Origin: JAOZHU01 sp964506435 | GTDB lineage: Archaea; Thermoproteota; Bathyarchaeia; Bathyarchaeales; Bathycorpusculaceae | Reading direction: 5' to 3' | NCBI GenBank assembly: GCA_964506435.1 | Contig: CAZDLK010000004.1 | Span: forward strand, 1 to 64,000 | DNA: 64,000 nt | Shown: positions 27,719-35,890 of the stretch, piece after piece | How positions within the stretch are numbered: the stretch's first letter is position 1 | Layout of the letters: the number at the start of each line of letters is the position of its first letter | Notes under the pieces: generated by a model | Seen by the model: only the letters and a program-made list of their open reading frames with translations | Databases searched by the model: none | What the model was told of the DNA's origin: nothing | Made by a program: the position numbers and the translations under genes

Positions 27719-28611
27719 ACGGCTTAGACGTAGTAGTCAGGGACTTGGTTAAAGTCCACAAAACAGGCAGAATAGAAGTGCAAGCCCTCCGCGGCTTAGA
27801 CATGAACATCAAAGCAGGCGAACTAATCGCCATAATAGGCCCCAGCGGAAGCGGAAAAACCACGCTACTAAACATAGTCGGCGGGTTAGACGACGCCACC
27901 GCAGGTACCGTGCTAGTCGGCGACACAAACGTCACCACCCAAACCGTCACGCAACTTGTTGATTTCCGAAGAAAAATGGTTGGACACATATTCCAAACAC
28001 TCAACCTGATTCCAACGTTAACGGCCGAGGAAAACATAGAATTCGCCATGGTCGCCTCAGGCATCTCCAGAAAAATCAGGAAACAGCGAGTACACGAACT
28101 CCTCGATACAGTGGGCTTAGCAGACCGCGCGCACCACAAGCCTGAAGAATTAAGCGGAGGCGAACAGCAACGCATAGCCATCGCAGCCGCCTTGGCAAAC
28201 GACGCCCCTGTTCTTTTAGCAGATGAGCCAACAGGGGAACTGGACACTGCAAACGCGAGAATCGTAGTAGAATACCTCGTTAAAGTAAACCGTGAACTCG
28301 GCAAGACAATAATAATGGTGACACATGACCCAAGCGTTGCCAGAGTAGCACACAGGATACTCCGCATCGAAGACGGCGTAATAAAAGTAGCCCTGGCACC
28401 CTCAGAAGTTATAGTGCAAGCGAAAGCAGTTTCATACTCTGACCAGTTGAAGGCAAGAGTCGCCGAAATAAATGAGCAGCTAGAACAGTTGGACAATGAC
28501 TTCAGAAACGAGAAAATGGACGGAGACGAATACACAGAAAAAAGACAAAGCCTAAAACAGGTCAGGAACAGCCTCAGAGAAGAACTAGTGCGAATGGGCG
28601 TAGTAACATAA
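27715..28611 (+). CDS. ABC transporter ATP-binding protein (LolD/MacB type) with C-terminal coiled coil
   Basis: The first 225 residues are a standard ABC ATPase: Walker A GPSGSGKTT, Q-loop in GHIFQTLNLIP, signature LSGGEQQR, Walker B VLLADEPTGELD and the switch histidine in VTHDPSVA. About 60 further residues form a charged helical tail (roughly 237-298), absent from ordinary LolD proteins, likely a coiled coil that dimerises or contacts the permease. It follows the permease with a 4-base overlap. Confidence 0.93.
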   Translation: MNGLDVVVRDLVKVHKTGRIEVQALRGLDMNIKAGELIAIIGPSGSGKTTLLNIVGGLDDATAGTVLVGDTNVTTQTVTQLVDFRRKMVGHIFQTLNLIPTLTAEENIEFAMVASGISRKIRKQRVHELLDTVGLADRAHHKPEELSGGEQQRIAIAAALANDAPVLLADEPTGELDTANARIVVEYLVKVNRELGKTIIMVTHDPSVARVAHRILRIEDGVIKVALAPSEVIVQAKAVSYSDQLKARVAEINEQLEQLDNDFRNEKMDGDEYTEKRQSLKQVRNSLREELVRMGVVT

Positions 28612-28637
28612 CAAACAAGAACACTCAAAAACGCAAA

Positions 28638-28708
28638 CATATTTGCAGCCTAATAGAAACTCATTGCAGAAACCAGTAGAGGATAGGTCACTAGCGCTTC
28701 TTCCACGG
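28638..28708 (-). repeat. Dispersed repeat, copy D (partial), overlapping a gene end
   Basis: On the plus strand it reads CATATTTGCAGCCTAATAG, then TTGCAGAAACC, GATAGGTC and GCTTCTTCCAC, matching copy B (46748) block by block with point changes. It lies between the converging ABC ATPase and small-protein genes. Its end supplies the last codons and stop of the 28691-28963 gene. Confidence 0.65.
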
Positions 28709-28963
28709 TTCTGTCAAATCTTCGTCTGTTGGTTTTCTTTGTAAAAATTCGTCTGCTGGAACAGAGACATGCATGAAAGGTAACGGTTGAATTTCGTCTA
28801 TTAACAGTTCTGCTTTTTTTATTAACGATAGAATTTTTTCGTCATAAAAAGGTATGCCGTTTTTTTCACAAAAAGCTTTAGCGGCATACAAACAAAGCTC
28901 TAATGTATCTAGAAGTTCGCAGTTCAACTGTTGTAATCTTGCTATCTCTGAGCTATTTATCAT
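28691..28963 (-). CDS. Small helical protein, last gene of an RHH operon
   Basis: The 90-residue product is predicted mostly helical in its first 60 residues and ends with a polar tail (DLTEPWKKR). I recognise no family. An AAGGAG site lies upstream and the gene follows its neighbour by 4 bases. Its last few codons lie within a copy of the dispersed repeat, so the C-terminus may have been changed by that insertion. Confidence 0.55.
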   Translation of the reverse strand: MINSSEIARLQQLNCELLDTLELCLYAAKAFCEKNGIPFYDEKILSLIKKAELLIDEIQPLPFMHVSVPADEFLQRKPTDEDLTEPWKKR

Positions 28964-28967
28964 GCCG

Positions 28968-29354
28968 TTATTTTTTCTCCTTAAAAGTTGCTTTAGCCAT
29001 CTCCATTGATGTTTTCATATATTCCAATGTCGGTCTATGTTTTTGCAGGTCTAACTCAACATTAGTAAGATCATCATCAACCGCTTTTAAGAAATCCAGT
29101 AGTTCATCAAAAGTCTCGTATAATTCAATAACGTAGGAATATACGCTATAGAAGTGAGCAGTACCAAATTCTGCTCTCAATGGTACGTCAGAGTCGGTGC
29201 AGTTTTTTATGTCTGATAGACGAGTTTTCATTATGGTTCGAGCTTCCTTAAGCTTATCTAATTTGTCTTTGAAAAATTCATGCACTTCCTTAATGTTATT
29301 CTCCGAAATTTTTTCTCGTAGTTGCACTTTCATATTGCTATGTTCATTTTCCAA
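28968..29354 (-). CDS. Helical, charged protein of unknown function in an RHH operon
   Basis: The 128-residue product is rich in K and E and predicted as long helices or coiled coil throughout (for example KDKLDKLKEARTIMKTRL). No catalytic motif is visible. It starts with TTG two bases after the stop of the RHH gene, with GGGAGATG inside the end of that gene as ribosome binding site, so the two are coupled. An antitoxin partner, scaffold or accessory role are all possible. Confidence 0.6.
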   Translation of the reverse strand: MENEHSNMKVQLREKISENNIKEVHEFFKDKLDKLKEARTIMKTRLSDIKNCTDSDVPLRAEFGTAHFYSVYSYVIELYETFDELLDFLKAVDDDLTNVELDLQKHRPTLEYMKTSMEMAKATFKEKK

Positions 29355-29356
29355 GT

Positions 29357-29512
29357 TTATTCATCTCCCATATTTTCTCGTACCCAGCTTTCAAGGGCTT
29401 CTTCGACTGCTGCGGTAATGTTGCCTTTGTGCATTCCTTTGGTTTTGAATACTGCTTCTCGGAACTTTTCGTCTAATTTATCGTCAATTAAGACTGTTAG
29501 TTTTTTTGGCAT
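29357..29512 (-). CDS. Ribbon-helix-helix type transcriptional regulator
   Basis: The 51-residue product fits a ribbon-helix-helix fold: strand KLTVLIDDKLDEKFREAVF, then a turn and helix GNITAAVEEALESWVREN. Such proteins bind DNA as dimers and often control their own operon or act as antitoxins. I start at the ATG at 29512; the frame is open to 29572 through the promoter. It leads a three-gene operon divergent from the transposase gene. The shared upstream region carries an inverted repeat over its TATA box. Confidence 0.7.
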   Translation of the reverse strand: MPKKLTVLIDDKLDEKFREAVFKTKGMHKGNITAAVEEALESWVRENMGDE

Positions 29513-29538
29513 TTTATCATCGTTATACTCTATTACTG

Positions 29539-29611
29539 TTTGCCGTATATAAGGTTTACCATTAAACCGCAAATGTTATATACTGCTTGCGCATATACGG
29601 TTATACGGCAA
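29539..29611. promoter_or_regulatory. Divergent control region with perfect 10-bp inverted repeat
   Basis: TTGCCGTATA at 29540-29549 and its exact complement TATACGGCAA at 29602-29611 face each other 62 bases apart. The left arm overlaps the TATA sequence of the RHH operon and the right arm lies just before the transposase start. A third half-site (CATATACGG) lies at 29592-29600 and a 6-bp-arm hairpin (GGTTTA/TAAACC) at 29553-29568. The RHH protein is a natural candidate binder. Confidence 0.55.
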
Positions 29612-29624
29612 TAAGGCGATTAAA

Positions 29625-30737
29625 ATGGCAACTCAAGTCTTAACCACAAGAGAAGAACGCGGTGAGGCAATCGCAAAGCTTGAGGGTCAAGTTAAGCGTA
29701 TAGACGATTTTACTTATACGGTGAAATCTCAGAGTGGCATGGGAGAGTACAGCATAAGCAAGGTTGACGGAGAATGGATATGTGAGTGCCCCGACAACAA
29801 GTGTCGTCATGTAGTTTGTAAGCACATTCACGCAGTTAACTTCTCTCAATCGTTAAGAGCAGAGGTTAAAGTTAGAACAATCTCCCCAATAGTAAATCTT
29901 ACAGAGTGCATTCATTGCGGCTCTTCTAACTTGAAAAAAGATGGTGTCCGCAAGAACAAGTCTGGTGTTATTCAGAAGTTCTATTGCCGAGACTGCCACA
30001 GATACATGACATTCAACATCGGTTTTGAACGTATGAAGCACAATCCGCAAGCGGTCACAAGTGCCATGCAACTGTACTTTAGCGGTGAATCTTTAAGAAA
30101 CACAATGGAGAGCCTAAAACTGTTAGGCGTTGAAGTGTCGCATCAAACGGTTTACAACTGGATAAAGAAGTATGTACGACTAATGAAGGATTATGCTGAA
30201 AAGATAGTTCCCGATGTCAGCGACACATGGAGAGCAGATGAAGTTTACGTTAAAGTAAAAGGCGATATGAAATACTTGTTCGCTATGATGGATGATGAAA
30301 CACGCTTTTGGATAGCTCAAGAAGTCGCAGAAACCAAAATGAAGCATGACGCAAGAACGCTTTTCATCCGTGCAAGAAGGCTTATGGGAAAACAACCCAA
30401 AAACATAATCACCGATGGCTTACAAACGTACTCCGTAGCTTCTACCCAAATATTTCCAAAAGCACAGCACACACGCCACATACGACTGCAAGGCGACAAA
30501 AACAACAACAAAATGGAGAGACTCAATGGCGAGATTCGTGACCGAGAAAAGACTATGAGAGGATTAAAGCGAAAGCGTACACCGATTCTGCAAGGCTACC
30601 AAATCTACCACAACTACATACGACCACATGAAGCACTCAGTAACAAAACCCCAGCAGAAGCATGTGGAATAAAAGTCGAAGGCAACAACAAGTGGCTAAC
30701 GCTGATTCAGAACTCAGCAAAGCCCAATCGTTTTTAA
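29625..30737 (+). CDS. DDE transposase with N-terminal SWIM zinc finger (IS6/IS240-like)
   Basis: The first 80 residues carry a SWIM finger (CECPDNKCRHVVCKH). A zinc ribbon (CIHCGSSN and CRDC), a helix-turn-helix region (about 130-180) and an RNase-H-like DDE core follow: first D in WRADEVYVK, second in ITDGLQTY, glutamate in MERLNGEIRDREK. It ends with the IS6-type HNYIRPHEAL motif. The reading frame is complete. I could not find convincing terminal inverted repeats, so it may be immobile or domesticated. It is divergent from the RHH operon and ends 42 bases before a tRNA gene. Confidence 0.88.
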   Translation: MATQVLTTREERGEAIAKLEGQVKRIDDFTYTVKSQSGMGEYSISKVDGEWICECPDNKCRHVVCKHIHAVNFSQSLRAEVKVRTISPIVNLTECIHCGSSNLKKDGVRKNKSGVIQKFYCRDCHRYMTFNIGFERMKHNPQAVTSAMQLYFSGESLRNTMESLKLLGVEVSHQTVYNWIKKYVRLMKDYAEKIVPDVSDTWRADEVYVKVKGDMKYLFAMMDDETRFWIAQEVAETKMKHDARTLFIRARRLMGKQPKNIITDGLQTYSVASTQIFPKAQHTRHIRLQGDKNNNKMERLNGEIRDREKTMRGLKRKRTPILQGYQIYHNYIRPHEALSNKTPAEACGIKVEGNNKWLTLIQNSAKPNRF

Positions 30738-30779
30738 TCTAAATCTTTAAACGGTAGGAAGTTAATGATGGAAAATAGT

Positions 30780-30858
30780 GCGGGCATAGCATAGCTCGGT
30801 AAGTGCGTTAGTTCCTGCCAAGCTAAAGACGCGGGTTCAAACCCCGCTACCCGCACCA
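30780..30858 (+). tRNA. tRNA-Gly (GCC)-like, atypical, CCA encoded
   Basis: The cloverleaf has a D arm GCAT/GTGC, a T arm GCGGG-TTCAAAC-CCCGC, an acceptor GCGGGCA/TACCCGC and an encoded ACCA end. The loop CTGCCAA gives anticodon GCC. Two flaws stand out: a C-A mismatch at acceptor pair 6-67, and two extra T on the 5' side of the anticodon stem (TTAG-TT-C against GCTAA). It may be a decayed copy or an unusual functional tRNA. Confidence 0.6.
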
Positions 30859-30979
30859 CTAACAACAATATAGTTATCAAATTCTGTTCTTAAGGTTTAT
30901 TCTTCTACTGCAATGTTTAAATGTGCTAAGTAACACAGTATAAACTAATGGAAGCATAAAAAACTGTCAACCACATGCA

Positions 30980-31103
30980 TCTCGTTCGTACGAAAAAAAC
31001 GAGAGGTATTTAAATTTTGCGATATTTGGTATTTAAGTGTTGCGATGCTTATATATTATGGATACTCATAGTTTAATAGGAACAACCAAAATACGTGGTT
31101 GTT
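30980..31103 (+). promoter_or_regulatory. Complex promoter: palindrome, tandem 19-bp repeats, TATA and leader hairpin
   Basis: In order: CTCGT-flanked palindrome TTCGTACGAA (30984-30993); GGTATTTAAATTTTGCGAT (31004-31022) and a near copy with two changes at 31027-31045 (23-bp period); TATA box GCTTATATATTA (31046-31057); and a hairpin with 8-bp arms AACAACCA/TGGTTGTT (31081-31103) at the expected transcript start. The gene downstream begins at 31134. This looks like a regulated promoter with tandem operators, plus a structured leader. Confidence 0.55.
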
Positions 31104-31133
31104 TCTTAAGATATAATAATGGAGGATGGTGAA

Positions 31134-31322
31134 ATGATGAGTTCGAATAAAATAAAAGCAGTTAAGGATAAAGCTTCAACTGAGGAGAAGAAACGATGCT
31201 CATCATGTGGAACCAGTCTCAATCCAAAGCCAATGATTAAAACTCCTGATGGATATTTATGCCTTAATTGTTGGTGCTCAAAGATGGGTAACATTGTCGA
31301 AAAGCACCCAATCTGTTGCTAG
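31134..31322 (+). CDS. Small zinc-ribbon protein
   Basis: The 62-residue product has a basic N-terminal segment and then CSSCGTSLNPKP and CLNCWCSKM, four cysteines in two knuckles as in zinc ribbons. Further cysteines (HPICC) end the chain. It may bind nucleic acid or act in metal handling; no family is certain. GGAGG lies 9 bases before the ATG at 31134, so I use that start. It is preceded by an elaborate promoter region and converges with the GNAT gene (4-base overlap). Confidence 0.65.
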   Translation: MMSSNKIKAVKDKASTEEKKRCSSCGTSLNPKPMIKTPDGYLCLNCWCSKMGNIVEKHPICC

Positions 31323-31765
31323 TCCGCATATATTATATTTAACTCCATGTCATAGGAGTCGCCCCAATGCGGGTCTGAGAATTTGGCAATTACTTCAAAC
31401 CCTACTTGTTTAAACCAATCCAACTTTTTTTTATGAACTTTGCAACAAATCTTTATTTTCCTCAACTTAACCGCGTTGTTTAGCAGAAATGTGAATAACT
31501 GTTCCCCGTACCCCTTATTTGTCTCACCAGTTAAAATGCCGATACGACTTAGGTAGATTTCATCACTATTTCTTTTAATGCACATTACGCCCATAATTTG
31601 TTTCTTTTCTTCCAAAACATATGTTTCATATTCTTTAGAAGCGTCTCGTAGGTAGTAAAACGCAAAAGGCAGTTTTACCTTGCAATACGGACAAATATCA
31701 AATTTTGGTTCGCCAGTTTCAAAATTAGCTTCGCAATCACCCTTGCAAATTCTTCGAATACTCAT
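31319..31765 (-). CDS. GNAT-type N-acetyltransferase with N-terminal cysteine cluster
   Basis: The protein has the GNAT core: a strand with MGVMCIKRN, the acetyl-CoA loop region ILTGETNKGYGEQLFTFLL, and WFKQVGFEVIAKF near the end. The first 35 residues contain CKGDC and CPYC, a likely zinc site. The P-loop is a variant of the usual QxxGxG/A. Substrate unknown. The gene stands alone. Confidence 0.65.
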   Translation of the reverse strand: MSIRRICKGDCEANFETGEPKFDICPYCKVKLPFAFYYLRDASKEYETYVLEEKKQIMGVMCIKRNSDEIYLSRIGILTGETNKGYGEQLFTFLLNNAVKLRKIKICCKVHKKKLDWFKQVGFEVIAKFSDPHWGDSYDMELNIIYAD

Positions 31766-31927
31766 TATCCCAACTCAAGAGATTTCTGTGAATGTATTAC
31801 AACTACCTCATAACATTTTCGGTTGTTTTCCAAACCCTATGTACTCAGTAAACCCCTAGGATGTATGTAGTAACTCAGCAGACGATATTTTACATGAACC
31901 CCTTAACAGTCGAAGAGTTTACAGAAC

Positions 31928-31984
31928 CTCTTCCACAGCTATTTATAGTTTAAATAAGGGGGTATAGACTTTTCCACGCGCTAG
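31928..31984 (-). repeat. Dispersed repeat, copy C (half)
   Basis: Read on the minus strand, it begins CTAGCGCGTGGAAAAGTC, then TATACCCCCTTATTTAA, ACTATAAATAGCTGTGGAAG, almost identical to copy B for about 55 bases; homology then ends. It lies 9 bases after the stop of the metallopeptidase gene in the same orientation. Confidence 0.7.
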
Positions 31985-31992
31985 TTTGGGTT

Positions 31993-32337
31993 TTACATGC
32001 GTTTTGCCGCTTCGTACGCCTGCAAAAAATCTACGGCGAATTTGTCAGCGTTTTTCTCTGTGCCTTTATGCTGCTTGTCCACTGAGTGCGTGCGCAAGTG
32101 ATGGTAAAACTCGTGCAGAATCACAAACGGGTTTCCTAGGGTGTCGCTGTTGAGCACCGAGATTGTGGCGTTTTTAGGCGTGTAGCAGCCGTAAGCGCGT
32201 TTCAAGTGTCCTTTAGGCAAGCCTATCTTCAGTTTCGGCGCGTTCACCTTGTAATTTTCTGCCAGAAGCTTAAGTGCTTCCTCTGTTTTTTTATTCAAAA
32301 TCAACCAGACAATTAACGGCTTAAACTCAAGTTGCAC
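31993..32337 (-). CDS. Small zinc metallopeptidase-like protein (HExxH)
   Basis: The 114-residue protein carries ILHEFYHHLRTH with the HExxH zinc motif and a downstream KNADKFA that may supply the third ligand. A SprT-like or minimal gluzincin fold is likely. It lacks a signal peptide and is probably cytoplasmic. Start is GTG behind AAGGAAC. The substrate is unknown. A dispersed repeat follows the stop. Confidence 0.75.
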   Translation of the reverse strand: MQLEFKPLIVWLILNKKTEEALKLLAENYKVNAPKLKIGLPKGHLKRAYGCYTPKNATISVLNSDTLGNPFVILHEFYHHLRTHSVDKQHKGTEKNADKFAVDFLQAYEAAKRM

Positions 32338-32408
32338 TGCAGTTCCTTCTCAGTTCGTCTTTTGTGAAACAGATGAAAGGTGCTTTTTGATTAAAAGTGT
32401 TTAGGCGC

Positions 32409-32780
32409 TTACGCAGCCATTGTGCTGGCCATTACGATCAGGTTGTTCACCACGGCAAACAAGAGGAATCCTGTTGCTGCCACGCAGGCACCTTTGAGCA
32501 TTACGTTTGTGCATTTGAAGGAACGAGTTGCCTTGTCTTGAATTTCAAGCAGCATGCGTTCGCCCTTATAAAACATCAACCCCAAACACGCGGTTGTGGC
32601 GATTTTCACAACTGTGAACGCTGGCAAACTGGCTCCAGCGATACCTGCAATAAACGGGTTGCTTTCAACAGCTCCAAAAAAGACTATGCCGACAATGGTT
32701 GTTAACAAATCCAGCAGCCCAGCTACGACAAGCGCTAAACTTAAACCCGCTTTAACTCTGAACATGCCTGTTAACACCAT
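32409..32780 (-). CDS. Small membrane protein, DUF5658-like
   Basis: Four hydrophobic segments are seen in 123 residues. The pattern LLDLLTTIVGI followed by ESNPF resembles the DUF5658 group of archaeal and bacterial membrane proteins of unknown function. It lies head to head, across about 190 bases, with the thiolase gene. Confidence 0.65.
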   Translation of the reverse strand: MVLTGMFRVKAGLSLALVVAGLLDLLTTIVGIVFFGAVESNPFIAGIAGASLPAFTVVKIATTACLGLMFYKGERMLLEIQDKATRSFKCTNVMLKGACVAATGFLLFAVVNNLIVMASTMAA

Positions 32781-32972
32781 CTCTGCTTCGTGAACTAACC
32801 TGTACTGGACGTTTCCAGCTTAAGTATGAAATTTCGACCCGCGACATATTCCAGAATCGTATTACACAAGAAACCACGCAGGCAACAACACGGCTTATGC
32901 GCACATTACAAAAAGTCTTAAGAACACCCCAACCATAACCCATTATAATAGCACGTGTGACGAAGGGCAAAC

Positions 32973-34274
32973 ATGTTGAAAATAGACGAAGTAGTCATCG
33001 TTGACGGAGTACGAACAGCCATAGGCAACTTCGGCGGCGCACTCCGCGATATCCCAGTAACACAGTTAGGCAGCAAAGTCATCAGCGAACTCCTGAAAAG
33101 AAACGGTTTACACCCAACTCCACCAAAAATGAACCCTGCATACCAGCCTAAGTTCTTAAGCCAAGGCTTAACGGAACTGGAAAAAAAATATTACACGTGG
33201 AACGAGACGCAAAAAGCAATAGCTGTAGACGAAGTCATCATGGGCAACGTTCTCCAAGCAGGACAAGGACAAAACGTGGCTAGACAAGCCGCCATATACA
33301 GCGGACTCCCCAAAGAAGTGCCAGCTTACACCGTGAACAAAGTATGCGCCTCAGGACTAAAAGCCATCAGCCTAGGCGCACAGGCGATAATGACTAACGC
33401 AGCAAACGTCATAATCGCAGGCGGTATGGAAAACATGAGCAACACGCCCTACGCTTTGCCCAAAGCCAGATGGGGCTACAAAATGGACATAACAGGACAA
33501 GGCGAAATCCAAGACCTCATGGTGCTAGATGGCTTAATGGAATCGCTTTACGGTTACCACATGGGCATAACCGCTGAAAACCTCGCTGAAAAATACGGCA
33601 TAACCCGACAAGAACAGGATGAACTTGGGCTCCTCAGCCACCAGCGAGCACGTGCAGCAATCAAAAACGGCAAATTCAAAAACGAAATCACATCACTCCT
33701 GATTCCACAGAAAAAAGGCGAACCAGTAGTATTCGACACGGATGAACGTCCAATGGCAACTTCAATGGAAAAAATGGCGAAGCTTCCGCCAGCCTTCAAA
33801 AAAGACGGCACAGTCACCGCAGGCAACGCTTCAGGCATAAACGACGCCGCAGCCGCAGTGCTCCTCATGAAAGAAGAAAACTGCATGCAACTTGGACTGA
33901 AACCTCTCGCGCGAATCTTAGGCTTCGCATCCAGCGCATTAGACCCAGCATACATGGGACTAGGACCCGTACCTGCTGCACAGAAAGCATTAGAAAACGC
34001 AGGCATATCCTTAGACGACTTAGACCTCATAGAACTAAACGAAGCATTCGCAGCAACAACCATCGCCTGCATGAGAGAACTAGGATTAAGCCTTGATAAA
34101 ACGAACATTTACGGCAGCGGCATTTCACTTGGGCACCCCATAGGCTGCACTGGAACCAGAATGGCCGTCACGTTACTTCACGCAATGAAGCAAAACAACG
34201 CGAAGTACGGCTTGGCAACCTTGTGCATTGGCGGCGGACAAGGCATGGCAATGGTTTTCGAGTCAGCCCACTAA
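32973..34274 (+). CDS. Acetyl-CoA C-acetyltransferase (classical thiolase)
   Basis: All classical thiolase motifs are intact: nucleophile in NKVCASGLKAI, NEAFAAT, GHPIGCTG and CIGGGQGMAM. It condenses two acetyl-CoA or cleaves 3-ketoacyl-CoA. A segment of about 45 residues after residue 45, with LTELEKKYYTW, is not found in bacterial AtoB and may be a lineage insertion. In contrast to the thiolase at 14294, its active site is complete. It stands alone, so use in fatty acid breakdown or in biosynthesis cannot be told apart. Confidence 0.93.
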   Translation: MLKIDEVVIVDGVRTAIGNFGGALRDIPVTQLGSKVISELLKRNGLHPTPPKMNPAYQPKFLSQGLTELEKKYYTWNETQKAIAVDEVIMGNVLQAGQGQNVARQAAIYSGLPKEVPAYTVNKVCASGLKAISLGAQAIMTNAANVIIAGGMENMSNTPYALPKARWGYKMDITGQGEIQDLMVLDGLMESLYGYHMGITAENLAEKYGITRQEQDELGLLSHQRARAAIKNGKFKNEITSLLIPQKKGEPVVFDTDERPMATSMEKMAKLPPAFKKDGTVTAGNASGINDAAAAVLLMKEENCMQLGLKPLARILGFASSALDPAYMGLGPVPAAQKALENAGISLDDLDLIELNEAFAATTIACMRELGLSLDKTNIYGSGISLGHPIGCTGTRMAVTLLHAMKQNNAKYGLATLCIGGGQGMAMVFESAH

Positions 34275-34332
34275 AGAGCACGTTATATTCTTATCTCTCC
34301 GCAACGTTATTACTTAGTTAGGGGAGAACTGT

Positions 34333-35550
34333 TTGTTAACCATTGGTATAATTGGGAAAACAAACGCAGGTAAAACAACATTATTCAACGCGGCAACGCT
34401 CTTAAACGCAAAAATCTCCAATTTCCCCTTCACCACAAAAAAACCCAACATCGGCACTGCATACGCCTGCGACATCTGCGTCTGCAAAGAACTAAACGTA
34501 AAAGACAACCCGTTGAACTCCACCTGTATAGATGGTTGGCGGTACGTGCCAATCAGACTCATCGACGTGCCTGGCTTAGTTAAGGATGCTTGGATGGGTA
34601 AAGGCTTAGGGAACCAGTTTCTCTCAGTTATTGGGCAAGCAGACGCGCTCATTCACGTTGTAGATGCTTCTGGTTCAATTGATGCTGACGGCAAAATAAC
34701 TCAGCCTGGAAGCGGCAATCCCGTGCAAGACGCTATTGACGTGGAGATGGAAATCAACCTGTGGATAGCCGACATAGTTCAACGCAATAAAGATGGTATA
34801 CTCCGCGAAGCCTCCTCCACTTCTCTGGCTGAAGCAATTGCTAAATCCCTGTCAGGAATGAAAGTGAATCCACTGCAGGTTCTTCAAGCCTTAGAAAAAG
34901 CAGGATTAAAAGACGTTTCTTTCGATAAGTGGAACGGAAATCAAACCCTAAAATTCGCCGCGTTCCTTTTGCCAATCATTAAGCCCACGCTGATCATGGC
35001 TAACAAAATGGATGTCCTTACCTCTGAAAGATACATTCCGTTGCTGACTGAGTATTATGGGCGCAGTTTGGTTGCGGCGTGTTCCGCTGAGGCTGAACTG
35101 GTGCTTAGACGAGCCGAAAAACTGGGCTTGCTTCAATACACGCCAGTTCAAGAGAAGTTCAAAGTAAAAGGCGATGCCCACCTCACAGCGAAACAACAAG
35201 GCGCCTTAGACTACATTGAAAAGAGAGTTATGCAGAAATGGATAAGCACTGGAATCCAACAAGCACTTAACACGGTTGTCTTTAAGCTTTTAAAAAGCAA
35301 CATGGTTTACCCAGTCAGCGACGAATCCAGCTACACGGACCACCACGGCAACGTGCTGCCTGACGCGTATTTGATGCCAGACGGTTCAACACCCATTGAC
35401 CTTGCCCGAAGCGTGCACACGCGCCTTGTGGAAAACTACATTCTTGCAATTGACGCGAAAACGGGAGTACGACTCCCTAAAGATTACACTTTGAGACATA
35501 AAGACGTAATTAAAATTGTAACTCGGCCTGCAGCAAAAACAACAAAATAA
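34333..35550 (+). CDS. OBG-type GTPase with TGS domain (archaeal YchF-like)
   Basis: The protein begins with the P-loop GKTNAGKTTL, followed by the G3 motif DVPGL and NKMD near residue 220. A helical insert and a C-terminal TGS domain (about residues 320-405, ending with LPKDYTLRHKDVIKIV) complete the archaeal family. These proteins bind ribosomes or tRNA-linked factors. The start is TTG, preceded by GGGGAG. It is likely essential housekeeping, transcribed with or just after the thiolase. Confidence 0.92.
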   Translation: MLTIGIIGKTNAGKTTLFNAATLLNAKISNFPFTTKKPNIGTAYACDICVCKELNVKDNPLNSTCIDGWRYVPIRLIDVPGLVKDAWMGKGLGNQFLSVIGQADALIHVVDASGSIDADGKITQPGSGNPVQDAIDVEMEINLWIADIVQRNKDGILREASSTSLAEAIAKSLSGMKVNPLQVLQALEKAGLKDVSFDKWNGNQTLKFAAFLLPIIKPTLIMANKMDVLTSERYIPLLTEYYGRSLVAACSAEAELVLRRAEKLGLLQYTPVQEKFKVKGDAHLTAKQQGALDYIEKRVMQKWISTGIQQALNTVVFKLLKSNMVYPVSDESSYTDHHGNVLPDAYLMPDGSTPIDLARSVHTRLVENYILAIDAKTGVRLPKDYTLRHKDVIKIVTRPAAKTTK

Positions 35551-35641
35551 CAAAGTGGCAAGCAAGCGCTGCCCAGCTTTGCAGATAAATCCAAAACGCT
35601 AATAGCACATGACTGCCTTGTAAGTGTAGGTGACTTGCAAG

Positions 35642-35890
35642 TTGTTATCTGCCTGTGTCTTAATAAGAACTGTGCACGGCAAATTTGATGACGTCGTCAA
35701 GTCAATTCGCCAGTTTAAAGCTGTAAAACGCGTTTTCCCAACCCTTGGAAGATACGATGCAGTGGTAGACCTTGAAGCCGCAGACCTCAAAGAGCTAGAC
35801 GCCACAGTGCTGAGGCTAGGCTGCATCGCCGGCGTGGTTTTCACTGAATCACTCGTGGAAATACGGCAGGAGGAAGCAAAAGCATGTTAG
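35642..35890 (+). CDS. Stand-alone Lrp/AsnC effector-binding (RAM) domain protein
   Basis: About 82 residues match the C-terminal ligand-binding domain of Lrp/AsnC regulators without a DNA-binding part: SACVLIRTVHGKFDDVV and FPTLGRYDAVVDLEA. Such proteins form dimers or octamers and may bind amino acids. I prefer the TTG at 35642, where the N-terminus parallels the next gene and GGTGA lies about 9 bases upstream. It overlaps the next gene by 7 bases. Confidence 0.85.
   Translation: MLSACVLIRTVHGKFDDVVKSIRQFKAVKRVFPTLGRYDAVVDLEAADLKELDATVLRLGCIAGVVFTESLVEIRQEEAKAC

Noticed and set aside
29573..30779. Terminal inverted repeats of the SWIM-DDE element
   Set aside because: The best pair (TACCATTAAACC against TACCGTTTAAAG) matches only about 9 of 12, so IS ends cannot be defined.
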